Assembly (NCBI GenBank): GCA_016712595.1
Contig: JADJQT010000001.1
Location: 721,501 to 785,500, forward strand
DNA: 64,000 nucleotides
Source of the DNA: Rhodospirillales bacterium
GTDB taxonomy: Bacteria > Pseudomonadota > Alphaproteobacteria > Rhodospirillales > Defluviicoccaceae
Reading direction: 5' to 3'
How positions within the stretch are numbered: position 1 is the stretch's first letter; each line of letters starts with the position of its first letter. Below are positions 54,413 to 62,729 of the stretch, piece by piece. The notes under the pieces are model-generated. The model saw nothing but the letters and a program-made list of their open reading frames with translations. It searched no databases and was not told where the DNA came from. The translations under genes and the position numbers were made by a program.

Positions 54413-54844
54413 ATGTTCGCAGTGATACGTACCGGCGGTAAACAGCATCGTGTGGCCGAGGATGACCGCATCATCGTGGAGCGGCTCGCGGTCGAGACGG
54501 GCGATCTCGTCGCTTTCGATCAGATTTTGATGCTGGCCGAAGACGGCAAGGAGCCCTTGGTCGGCGCATCCGTCCCAGGAGAAGCGCGGGTGTTCGCTCG
54601 AGTGCTCGGACAGACACGCGGCCCGAAGTTGATCGTGTTCAAGAAACGGCGCCGGAAGAATTCACGCCGCACTCGAGGCCATCGGCAGGATTTGACCGCC
54701 TTGCGCATTGCTGGCATCAGCCTGACCGGCGATGCCAGTGAGTTGGCAGCCGCTGCGCCGATCTCCGAACAAGCGGAGATTGACGAAAATGCCGTCTCGG
54801 TGGAGGCAGCGGCGCCTGTTCTCGAACCGGCGTTGCAGGAGTAG
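54413..54844 (+). CDS. rplU: 50S ribosomal protein L21
   Basis: 143 residues. The conserved start MFAVIRTGGKQHRVAEDDRIIVERL and the C-terminal signature KLIVFKKRRRKNSRRTRGHRQDLTALRI identify L21. A tail of about 40 Ala/Glu-rich residues follows, as in several alphaproteobacteria. It begins the rplU-rpmA-obgE cluster and is 6 bp from rpmA. Confidence 0.96.
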   Translation: MFAVIRTGGKQHRVAEDDRIIVERLAVETGDLVAFDQILMLAEDGKEPLVGASVPGEARVFARVLGQTRGPKLIVFKKRRRKNSRRTRGHRQDLTALRIAGISLTGDASELAAAAPISEQAEIDENAVSVEAAAPVLEPALQE

Positions 54845-54850
54845 AACGGA

Positions 54851-55108
54851 ATGGCACACAAGAAAGCCGGCGGCAGTTCGCGCAACGGTCGCGATAGCAA
54901 CGCTCAGCGACTCGGCGTCAAGAAGTTCGGCGGCGAGCGGGTCATTCCCGGCAACATCATTGTCCGCCAGCGAGGCACCCAATTCCATCCGGGTGAGGGT
55001 GTTGGCCTGGGTCGCGATCATACGATCTTCGCCATCACCGAAGGGCGCGTCACATTCCGGCGGAGCGCACAGGGGCGCAAGTTTATCAGCGTTGATCCGA
55101 TCGGCTGA
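54851..55108 (+). CDS. rpmA: 50S ribosomal protein L27
   Basis: 85 residues: MAHKKAGGSSRNGRDSNAQRLGVKKFGGERV, PGNIIVRQRGT, GVGLGRDHTIFAI. The N-terminus starts directly with the AHKKAGGS sequence that reaches toward the peptidyl-transferase centre. Co-transcribed with rplU. Confidence 0.97.
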   Translation: MAHKKAGGSSRNGRDSNAQRLGVKKFGGERVIPGNIIVRQRGTQFHPGEGVGLGRDHTIFAITEGRVTFRRSAQGRKFISVDPIG

Positions 55109-55239
55109 TCGCAGGCACACGGCCACTGTCTGCAGGGCTTGCAACGGGGCTTGGCGGCCGGTCTTGACATAGGATGGCGTAGCGGCGAAAGCCGGAGGCT
55201 TCCCAAGCTCAGGCCAGCGGCATCGGCGGAACCCATCGC

Positions 55240-56268
55240 GTGCGCTTTCTTGACGAAGCCAAGGTCCTGGTTAAAAGCGGCGACGGCGGAGATGGCTGCT
55301 TGTCGTTCCGGCGCGAGAAGTTCATCGAATTCGGCGGACCTGACGGGGGAGATGGCGGCGACGGCGGCAGCGTCGTGGTCCAAGCATCGGCTGACCTCAA
55401 TACCCTAATCGACTTCCGCTACCGCCAGCACTTCAAGGCCGGGCGCGGGCACCACGGCGAGGGACAGAATCGCACCGGCGCGCGCGGTACGCACGTCGAG
55501 CTGATTGTTCCGGTTGGCACACAGATCTTTGCCGAGGACCGGCAGACCCTGCTTGCCGACATCGTCGAACCCGATCAGCGCATCGTGCTCGCCCGGGGCG
55601 GTTCCGGCGGTGTCGGCAACGCCCGCTTCAAATCGTCGACCAACCGCGCGCCGCGCCGGACCATTCCAGGTGGCCCGGGCGAAGAGTTCTGGATCGTCCT
55701 GCGGCTGAAGCTGTTGGCCGATGCCGGTTTGGTCGGTCTGCCAAATGCCGGCAAATCGACGTTTCTCGCCGCCGTTTCGCGGGCCCGGCCCAAAATCGCC
55801 GACTATCCGTTTACGACCATTTATCCGAGCCTTGGCGTGGTCGCCGTTGGCGATGGCGAGTTCGTCCTCGCCGACATCCCGGGCCTGATCGAAGGCGCGC
55901 ATGAAGGTGTCGGGCTCGGCACGCGCTTTCTTGGGCACATCGAGCGCTGTCGGGTGCTTGTCCACCTCGTCGATGGCACTCAGGACGATGTCGTGGCCGC
56001 GTATTATACGGTGAGAGGCGAACTCTGTGCGTATGGCAATGGTCTGACCGAAAAGCCGGAGATCGTTGCACTGAACAAGGTCGATGCGCTCGCCGAAGAC
56101 GAGATCACGGTCAAAACGGCAGCGCTGGCGGCCATCGTCGAAAGCCCGATTTACGGCATTTCCGGTGTGGCGGGCCTTGGTATCGCATCTCTTCTTGCCG
56201 CGATCGCCGGCGAGGTGCAGGCACACCGTGAAACCGGCGAACTGACGGCGCGTGAAGGCGAGCCGTGA
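55240..56268 (+). CDS. obgE: GTPase ObgE/CgtA
   Basis: 342 residues, GTG start at 55240. The Obg domain has KSGDGGDGCLSFRREKFIEFGGPDGGDGGDGGSV; the GTPase domain has G1 GLPNAGKSTF, the Obg-specific YPFTTIYPSLGVV, G3 DIPGLIEGAHEGVGLG and G4 NKVD. It acts in 50S ribosome maturation and stress responses. There is a 131-bp gap after rpmA. Confidence 0.97.
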   Translation: MRFLDEAKVLVKSGDGGDGCLSFRREKFIEFGGPDGGDGGDGGSVVVQASADLNTLIDFRYRQHFKAGRGHHGEGQNRTGARGTHVELIVPVGTQIFAEDRQTLLADIVEPDQRIVLARGGSGGVGNARFKSSTNRAPRRTIPGGPGEEFWIVLRLKLLADAGLVGLPNAGKSTFLAAVSRARPKIADYPFTTIYPSLGVVAVGDGEFVLADIPGLIEGAHEGVGLGTRFLGHIERCRVLVHLVDGTQDDVVAAYYTVRGELCAYGNGLTEKPEIVALNKVDALAEDEITVKTAALAAIVESPIYGISGVAGLGIASLLAAIAGEVQAHRETGELTAREGEP

Positions 56269-56310
56269 ACGCGGCAGAACGCCTGCCGCCACGCACGTGC
56301 AACGCTACGG

Positions 56311-57543
56311 ATGCGGATTCGCGCGGCTGTCACGATTGCAACGAGCTTGAACACATGGACGGTTCGTCTGAGGACAACGGCCTCGACCGCAAACCCGACA
56401 ACAGGGTGGGGGGGGCTGCCGACCTTTAGCGGCTACCGGCGGCTGGTGGTAAAGATAGGCTCGGCCCTGCTCGCCGACGAGCGCAGCGGCGCTATCCGGC
56501 GCATGTGGCTCGAAGCTCTCGCCGTTGACCTCGCCCGATGCCGAGCGCGCGGTCAGGAGGTGGTTCTTGTTTCCTCGGGCGCCATTGCCGTCGGGCGTCG
56601 CCATCTTCGGCTGGGCGCGGGCGTTTTGCGACTCGACGAAAAGCAGGCCGCGGCGGCGACCGGGATGATCCGTCTCGCTCATGCATATCAGGAGGTTCTC
56701 GCCAGGCACGAGATCACCGTCGCGCAAGTGCTGTTAACGCTTGACGATAGTGAGGACCGCCGTCGCTACATTAATGCGCGGAACACGTTGGAGATGCTGC
56801 TCCGGCTCGGTGCCGTGCCGCTGATCAACGAAAACGATACGGTGGCGACGGACGAGATCCGTTTCGGCGACAACGACCGCCTCGCCGCGCGCGTGGCGGC
56901 GATGGTCGGAGCCGATCTCCTGGTGCTGCTTTCCGACATCGACGGCCTTTATTCCGCCGACCCTCACACCGATCCCGATGCGCGTTTCTTCGACATTGTC
57001 AACGAGATCACCCCGGAGATCGACAAGATGGCCGGTGATCCTCGATCGGGAGTTGGCAGCGGCGGCATGCACACGAAGATTGCCGCCGCGCGCATCGCCC
57101 TCGCCGCCGGCTGCAGCATGGTGATCGCGCATGGGCACGCCCTCAATCCGCTCGCGCGTATTGAAGACGGCGCGCGCTGCACCTGGTTCCCATCTGCCGC
57201 AAGCCCGCAAGCCGCACGCAAGCGGTGGATCGCCGGGACCTTGAAGCCGGCGGGCGTGCTCGTTGTCGATACCGGTGCCGAGGCGGCTCTCGCCCACGGA
57301 AAGAGTCTGCTGCCGGCCGGTGTCGTCGCGATCGAGGGCACGTTTGGTAAGGGTGCTGCCGTTATCGTCCGCACCGCAGACGGACGGGAACTCGGGCGGG
57401 GCCTCTGCGCCTACTCATCGGCTGACGCGCGTCTCATTATCGGTCACAAAACCCGTGAAATACAGGCGTGCCTCGGCTACCGTGGTCGAGATGAACTGAT
57501 CCATCGAGGCGATCTGGCTTTGCACCGAGAGAACAGTCAATGA
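56311..57543 (+). CDS. proB: Glutamate 5-kinase
   Basis: 410 residues, first step of proline synthesis (glutamate to glutamyl-5-phosphate). The kinase domain has LVVKIGSALL, LVSSGAIAVG, INENDTVATDEIRFGDNDRLAARVA and SGVGSGGMHTKIAAA; the C-terminal PUA domain ends with EIQACLGYRGRDELIHRGDLAL. The N-terminus is about 35 residues longer than usual; the only in-frame ATG is at 56311, so the true start may be a downstream TTG. It overlaps proA by 4 bp. Confidence 0.94.
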   Translation: MRIRAAVTIATSLNTWTVRLRTTASTANPTTGWGGLPTFSGYRRLVVKIGSALLADERSGAIRRMWLEALAVDLARCRARGQEVVLVSSGAIAVGRRHLRLGAGVLRLDEKQAAAATGMIRLAHAYQEVLARHEITVAQVLLTLDDSEDRRRYINARNTLEMLLRLGAVPLINENDTVATDEIRFGDNDRLAARVAAMVGADLLVLLSDIDGLYSADPHTDPDARFFDIVNEITPEIDKMAGDPRSGVGSGGMHTKIAAARIALAAGCSMVIAHGHALNPLARIEDGARCTWFPSAASPQAARKRWIAGTLKPAGVLVVDTGAEAALAHGKSLLPAGVVAIEGTFGKGAAVIVRTADGRELGRGLCAYSSADARLIIGHKTREIQACLGYRGRDELIHRGDLALHRENSQ

Positions 57544-58847
57544 CCACGCTCACTGCCGATGTTGCCGTCGGTGCCGTCGTGCCCGGCGAGGACAGCCTGC
57601 GACGGCTGATGCACCATATCGGAACGTCGGCCCGCAAGGCGGCTCGCGTCCTCGCGCTCGCTGCCAGCGACGCGAAGAACCAAGCGCTTCGCCAGGCGGC
57701 GATGAACATCCGGGCACGCTTTCGCGACATCCTGTCGGCCAATGACCGCGACGTTGAAGCCGGCCGCAAGAAGGGCTTGGCGACGACGCTGCTTGACCGA
57801 CTTCACCTGACGCCCGAACGCATTGAGTCGATGGCGCGTGGCCTCGACGAGATCGCCGCTCTGCCTGACCCGGTTGGCACGACGATCGCGCAGTGGGACC
57901 GGCCCAACGGACTCCATATCGCGCGTGTTCGCACGCCCATCGGCGTCATCGGGGTAATTTACGAATCCCGCCCGAACGTCACCGCCGACGCCGGCGGCCT
58001 GTGCCTGAAATCGGGGAATGCGGCGATCTTGCGCTGCGGATCGGAAAGTTTCCTCAGTGCTTCGGTGATTTCCGAATGCCTGACGGCAGGACTCATGGCT
58101 GCCGGCCTGCCGGACACCAGTATCCAGCTCGTGCCAACCACCGACCGCACCGCAGTTGGTGAGATGCTGAAGATGAACACCTGCATCGACGTTATCGTGC
58201 CGCGAGGCGGGCGCTCTCTGATCGAGCGCGTTACCGCCGAAAGCAAGGTGCCGCTGTTCCAGCACCTGGACGGCATCTGCCATACGTACGTGCACGCCGA
58301 AGCGGATCACGAGATGGCACGCCGAGTCGTGTTCAACGCCAAGATGCGGCGCCCGGGCATTTGCGGTGCCACCGAAACTTTACTTATTGATCAAGATGTG
58401 GCCCCCGCACTTCTGCCCGATATTATCAGCGATCTCATCACCTCCGGCTGCGAGGTTCGCGGCGACGCGGCGACGCGGGCGATCGATTGCCGCGTAGTGC
58501 CGGCAAGCGAGCGGGATTGGGATACGGAGTATTTGGATACGATCCTTTCGGTGAAAATCGTCGAGAACCTCGACGAGGCCATTCGCCATGTAAACCGGCA
58601 TTCTTCGCACCATACCGACGCAATCATCACTGAGGATCCTATTGCCGCGGAGAGTTTTGTTGGCTCCATTGACAGCGCCATCTTGATGATCAACGCATCA
58701 ACACAATTCGCCGATGGCGGTGAGTTCGGCATGGGGGCAGAAATCGGTATTGCCACGGGAAAGCTGCACGCCCGTGGACCTGTCGGCGTGGAACAACTCA
58801 CCAGTTTCAAATACATCGTCAGGGGTGGTGGCCAATGCCGCCCTTGA
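57540..58847 (+). CDS. proA: Gamma-glutamyl phosphate reductase
   Basis: 435 residues, second step of proline synthesis. Conserved segments: RTPIGVIGVIYESRPNVTADAGGLCLKSGNAAILR, PRGGRSLIERV and the catalytic Cys in AKMRRPGICGATETLL; C-terminal STQFADGGEFGMGAEIGIATGKLHARGPVGVEQLTSFKYIVRG. Translationally coupled to proB (ATGA). Confidence 0.96.
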   Translation: MTTLTADVAVGAVVPGEDSLRRLMHHIGTSARKAARVLALAASDAKNQALRQAAMNIRARFRDILSANDRDVEAGRKKGLATTLLDRLHLTPERIESMARGLDEIAALPDPVGTTIAQWDRPNGLHIARVRTPIGVIGVIYESRPNVTADAGGLCLKSGNAAILRCGSESFLSASVISECLTAGLMAAGLPDTSIQLVPTTDRTAVGEMLKMNTCIDVIVPRGGRSLIERVTAESKVPLFQHLDGICHTYVHAEADHEMARRVVFNAKMRRPGICGATETLLIDQDVAPALLPDIISDLITSGCEVRGDAATRAIDCRVVPASERDWDTEYLDTILSVKIVENLDEAIRHVNRHSSHHTDAIITEDPIAAESFVGSIDSAILMINASTQFADGGEFGMGAEIGIATGKLHARGPVGVEQLTSFKYIVRGGGQCRP

Positions 58848-58898
58848 AGTGTCCCCGTTTCGCGCGGACAGACGATTTGCGACGTCATATGTCCCTTC

Positions 58899-59582
58899 GT
58901 GTCCGGGCGTGAAGCCTTGGCCGCGCGGCGGATCGGTCTTCTCGGCGGATCATTCAACCCCGCCCACGAGGGACATCGCCACATTTCGATGCTGGCGCTG
59001 AAGCGACTTCGCCTCGACGAAGTTTGGTGGATGATTACGCCGCAAAACCCGCTGAAGAGCACGCGCGAAATGGCGCCGTTCGACGAGCGGCTGAAAGCGG
59101 CCACCCGGGTCGCGCGCCATCCACGGATTCGCGTAACCGACGTGGAGCGTCGCCTGGGCACCGCACACACCGCCGATTCGCTCGCCCTTCTGCTGCCGCG
59201 CTTTCCGAAGTGCCGCTTCGTCTGGCTCATGGGCGCCGACAACCTGCAGCAGGTGAGCGGTTGGAAGGATTGGAAGCGGCTTTTTCGCTTGATACCCATT
59301 GCCGTATTTTCGCGCCCGCCATACTCTAAACTGGCATTGACTGCACGATCGGCGCGGGTCTTCGCCGATGCACGGGTCGTCGAACCGCTGGCTCGATCGA
59401 TCGTAACAATGCCGCCGCCAGCCTGGGTCTTTTTGAATATTCGCCCGCACGCGGCGTCCGCGACCCGGATTCGCGCACGGCGGGCCGTATCGGACGTCGA
59501 TCGAGCCAAGGCGCGGGCCGGCGCAGCAGAGCGGCAAAGCATGGAAGCGCGGGAGACGATGATGACCATGGAGCGGCGATGA
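58899..59582 (+). CDS. nadD: Nicotinate-nucleotide adenylyltransferase
   Basis: 227 residues. The nucleotidyl transferase motif RIGLLGGSFNPAHEGHRHIS (GxFxPxHxGH) and WWMITPQNPLK, FVWLMGADNLQQV, and the C-terminal SATRIRAR (ISST-like) are present. It makes the dinucleotide of nicotinate in NAD synthesis. GTG start at 58899. It follows proA by about 50 bp and precedes rsfS, the usual order. Confidence 0.93.
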   Translation: MSGREALAARRIGLLGGSFNPAHEGHRHISMLALKRLRLDEVWWMITPQNPLKSTREMAPFDERLKAATRVARHPRIRVTDVERRLGTAHTADSLALLLPRFPKCRFVWLMGADNLQQVSGWKDWKRLFRLIPIAVFSRPPYSKLALTARSARVFADARVVEPLARSIVTMPPPAWVFLNIRPHAASATRIRARRAVSDVDRAKARAGAAERQSMEARETMMTMERR

Positions 59583-59597
59583 CAAGGAGGCGGCACC

Positions 59598-59993
59598 ATC
59601 CTTCCGATAATTAACACAGCCTCTTCGGCCGAAGCCGTCGTCAATGTAATCAAGCGCACGCTTGACGACGTCAAGGCCGTGGACGTGGTTGTGATCGATC
59701 TTGCCGGCAAGTCCAGCATGGCCGACTTTTTGATCATCGCGTCAGGTACCTCGGCACGGCACATTTCCGCTATGGCTGAGCACATCCTTGCGGCCGTCAA
59801 GACGTTGAACCTCCCCCCCGTTGCGATCGAAGGGGCGGCGCAGTGCGATTGGGTGCTGATCGACACGGGCGACGTGGTCGTGCACCTGTTTCGCCCGGAG
59901 ATGCGGGCGTTTTATGCGATCGAGCGACTCTGGGGAACGTCGGCACTTGATAACGAGGGACCTGGTTCGCGCCGGATCAGACTCGGCTCTTGA
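59598..59993 (+). CDS. rsfS: Ribosomal silencing factor RsfS with a non-canonical start
   Basis: The protein blocks subunit joining by binding L14. Recognised by VDVVVIDLAGKSSMADFLIIASGTSARHI, GAAQCDWVLIDTGDVVVHLFRPEMRAFYAIERLW. The N-terminal helix (AEAVVNVIKRTLDDVKA) lies before the first GTG (59679), and no ATG, GTG or TTG is in frame between the upstream stop (59580) and 59679. AAGGAGG (59584-59590) lies 7 nt before an ATC at 59598, so I place the start there (131 residues). Confidence 0.85.
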   Translation: MLPIINTASSAEAVVNVIKRTLDDVKAVDVVVIDLAGKSSMADFLIIASGTSARHISAMAEHILAAVKTLNLPPVAIEGAAQCDWVLIDTGDVVVHLFRPEMRAFYAIERLWGTSALDNEGPGSRRIRLGS

Positions 59994-60117
59994 CTGAAAT
60001 TTAAATTTACCAAATGAGCCGAATATTTATGGGCGCTGGTCATTCGCGGTTGAATTCATCCGGCTTCGCCGGCCCATACGCTAGGCGTTCGAATTCTCGT
60101 ACCTCTGCAAATCAAGG

Positions 60118-61608
60118 TCAGAAGACAATGAGAATCTGACCGCCGAATACCGCCGCGTCGTTCTTGCTGGCACCACCCATCGGATTGAAAACGTATTGAA
60201 AGTCGGGGGTGATGCCAAGCCATGGGGTGGCCCACAGGGTATAATTCGCTTCGAGAACCGTCTCCGTGGTGGTGTTTTGCGCGAACTTACTGAACGTCCC
60301 CGAGTAGACGGCGAGCGCCGTCGTATCGGTGTTCCTGCCGGGGATAAGGCCCTGGTAGACGGCGCCACCCGATACGTAGAGCGGCAAGAAGTCAGCGCTT
60401 TCTTCCGGATTCCAGGCAACCGCAAACCACGGCGTAAGTCCCTGGGGGCTGCCGGGGCCACCCTGCTGATAGACCATCTGCTGCGCCATCCAGTAAAAAC
60501 CGTAGTTGCCTGATTTGTCCCGACCGTTACGTAAGCGCGGGTAGTCCGCGCTCGAATAATAGCTGCCGAACGCGAAGATGCCGGGAAGACAGATTGGATC
60601 GGTGGCGGGATCTGTGTAGGTGATTTGCGACACGGCCATGACGCCATTATCGAACGTCAGACCGAAATCTGTGCCGTTCTGCGAGGCTTGAGGCGCCGCG
60701 CTGCTGTTGTTGGTGTTGTAGACACCGCCGGCGACGGTGATCCTGCTGGTCGCCTGTGCTGTCGCGACAGCCCCCCATTCAACGGCTGGCGGATAGGTGA
60801 AGTAGGTCGAACCCAGCGGTAGTGCTGTCGGCGTACCGTTACCGGCGACTGAGACATAATCGGTAAAGACCGGCAGCGTCGCAAAATTGTTGGTCGTCGT
60901 CAGACGCCCGACCTGCAGGCTGAGCGCGTCACCGAAGAACGCTTGCTGCGCGTACATCTGGCCGAGGTAAACGCCATTCGGCGTGTATTCCGTGGCGACA
61001 TTGAAGAGATTTCCGACACGATTGTGTCCCGAGAGGTTGTTACCGCCGGTAATGGCCATCTCGGTGTGAATAAGAAAGCCCGTCCATCCAGAGAGCTTTT
61101 CGAAATCGAGGTCGGTCCAAGCCTGGGTAAAGCTCGCAGCCGTGGCGCTGCGCCGGGCGCCGCCGGTGGCATTGGCGAAAAACGCATTGCCGCTGAAACC
61201 GCCGAAGGTAATCCCGAGATCGTCCAACTGCTGCCGGTAGCCGCCCCATTCACCGAGGATCGAGGGTCCATTGAGCCAATCCTGCAGCGCTTCGCCGGTC
61301 TTGGGTTTGGCCTTCAGCGCCGATCGTCGGCTTTTTTCGAGCTTGCGGGTAAGATGGCCTGTCGCGGCCCGGCCACCGTAGCCCCGGTTCGGATCGGGCG
61401 TAACCGGGGGCGTGTCATCCTGATCTGTTGCCGGACCGGCTGCTTGGGCGGCATCGACCGTGGCGTCGTCCCTTGTCTCCGCAGCGTTCACGGCAGGCGG
61501 CGATATCGCCAAAATCAGCGCACCAACGATAGCGGTCTGGGCTTGATTCATGCGGCACGCTTGCTGCCTTCGGTGCAGCCGTCGGCCTCGGCGAATCCGT
61601 TCGGACAT
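60118..61608 (-). CDS. OprB-family carbohydrate-selective porin
   Basis: 496 residues. A long basic n-region (RIRRGRRLHRRQQ) precedes the signal core (TAIVGALILAISPPAVNA). The mature protein has WLNGPSILGEWGGYRQQLDDLGITFGGFSGNAFFANATGG, FEKLSGWTGFLIHTEMAITGG, and the C-terminal NPEESADFLPLYVSGGAVYQGLIPGRNTDTTALAVYSGTF...ILIVF typical of OprB barrels with a terminal Phe. GGGAGGGAA lies before the ATG at 61608. It probably serves sugar uptake in the outer membrane; no sugar ABC genes are close. Confidence 0.9.
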   Translation of the reverse strand: MSERIRRGRRLHRRQQACRMNQAQTAIVGALILAISPPAVNAAETRDDATVDAAQAAGPATDQDDTPPVTPDPNRGYGGRAATGHLTRKLEKSRRSALKAKPKTGEALQDWLNGPSILGEWGGYRQQLDDLGITFGGFSGNAFFANATGGARRSATAASFTQAWTDLDFEKLSGWTGFLIHTEMAITGGNNLSGHNRVGNLFNVATEYTPNGVYLGQMYAQQAFFGDALSLQVGRLTTTNNFATLPVFTDYVSVAGNGTPTALPLGSTYFTYPPAVEWGAVATAQATSRITVAGGVYNTNNSSAAPQASQNGTDFGLTFDNGVMAVSQITYTDPATDPICLPGIFAFGSYYSSADYPRLRNGRDKSGNYGFYWMAQQMVYQQGGPGSPQGLTPWFAVAWNPEESADFLPLYVSGGAVYQGLIPGRNTDTTALAVYSGTFSKFAQNTTTETVLEANYTLWATPWLGITPDFQYVFNPMGGASKNDAAVFGGQILIVF

Positions 61609-62265
61609 GCAGTTTCCCTCCCGTCCCCTCAAAGCGGTGTGACGGCGGTCGACGTCGGGGGCCCCGCTACCGTCTTGTCGTAGAATTTTCTTTCCTTGAT
61701 CGCCGCCAAAGCGCGAATATTTTTAATCGATGCACCGCAATTTTCCAAAACATTCGAAATTTGCACAAGCAACACGAGAATCATGCAGAAAATTACGTCC
61801 GATCACGCTCAATAGGCTGGACCGGAGTCAGAACAGACGTGCGGGATTCCCGCCTCCGTCTGTCCCCATGATTTCGTTGCAAGTTTTGAGATAACGGTAG
61901 CGGCGCGCGCGTCGCCCCGTCCTCATTGAGGGCATGTCAGGCAAAAAAGCACACGTCTGCACGACGATATCTCGCCGCGCTGGATCAGCGGAATCGTCGA
62001 TCGATTCGCGGGCCATCGGATAACGATCTCGAACGCTCAAGCATTGAGCAGCCGGCACCAAGAACCCGGGCATCAAAATCGCCTGACGGCTCAATTGCCA
62101 TCATCATCGGTGTCCGACCCGCCGGCGGGAGCACCGGCGGGCGGTCAAGAGGCCACCCCTCAGCGGAGCTTCACAAATCGCACTTACACTTGATGTGTTC
62201 GAATTCGTTTACCGTAGATTGTTCCATGCAAAAGTCCCAGCGCGGCTGCGGCCACGCGGGGATAC
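61609..62265. other. Intergenic region between the OprB porin and the IscA-like gene
   Basis: About 650 bp without a supported gene. An A+T-rich segment at 61680-61790 is the likely porin promoter region. The open frames at 61828-62288 have no ribosome binding site and atypical composition, so I leave them out. Confidence 0.5.
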
Positions 62266-62601
62266 TCAGGCATCGCGTGCCGGCGTGAACGATTTACCGC
62301 AGACGCAGGTCGATTCCGCTTGCGGATTTTGAAATACAAAGCTCCCGCCATCAAGGTTTTCAACGTAATCGACGCGAGTTCCCTTAATCAGGTCACCGGT
62401 AGCGGGATCGATAAAAATCGAGAACCCATCATAGTTAAAGACGCCATCACCTGCGCTGGCCTCTCTTACCAGATCGAGCTTGAATTTCATTTCAGCGCAA
62501 CCGCCGTCCACCAGCGTTACGCGCAACCCAGACGAATCCTCTTGGCTTCGTTCGATCGCCCGCTTTATCGCGCCCGCGGCGTTCTCAGTTAGTTCCAACA
62601 T
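62266..62601 (-). CDS. IscA/HesB-type iron-sulfur carrier
   Basis: 111 residues. The three conserved cysteines are present: one in VDGGCAEMKFKLDLV and a C-x-C in ESTCVCGKSF. The spacing matches A-type Fe-S carriers; the GGCAEMKFKL form is common among the nif-associated or alphaproteobacterial IscA proteins. It starts LELTENAAGAIKRAIERSQ. It stands alone between the porin and the pyruvate kinase gene. Confidence 0.88.
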   Translation of the reverse strand: MLELTENAAGAIKRAIERSQEDSSGLRVTLVDGGCAEMKFKLDLVREASAGDGVFNYDGFSIFIDPATGDLIKGTRVDYVENLDGGSFVFQNPQAESTCVCGKSFTPARDA

Positions 62602-62729
62602 GCCAGTGTCACCTTTTGTTGGTTCAGGTCACAACGTGCGTAGTGAGCAAAACTTGCGCCAACTCGCCGCCGGCAGCCGCCGCCGATCGCCGTTTCTTGC
62701 GATCGTGATCGCGTAAGGCTTCCACCGCG

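Noticed and set aside
58391..59866. A 491-codon minus-strand frame opposite proA and nadD
   Set aside because: It crosses two well-conserved genes and is Ser/Arg-rich. It is an antisense shadow.
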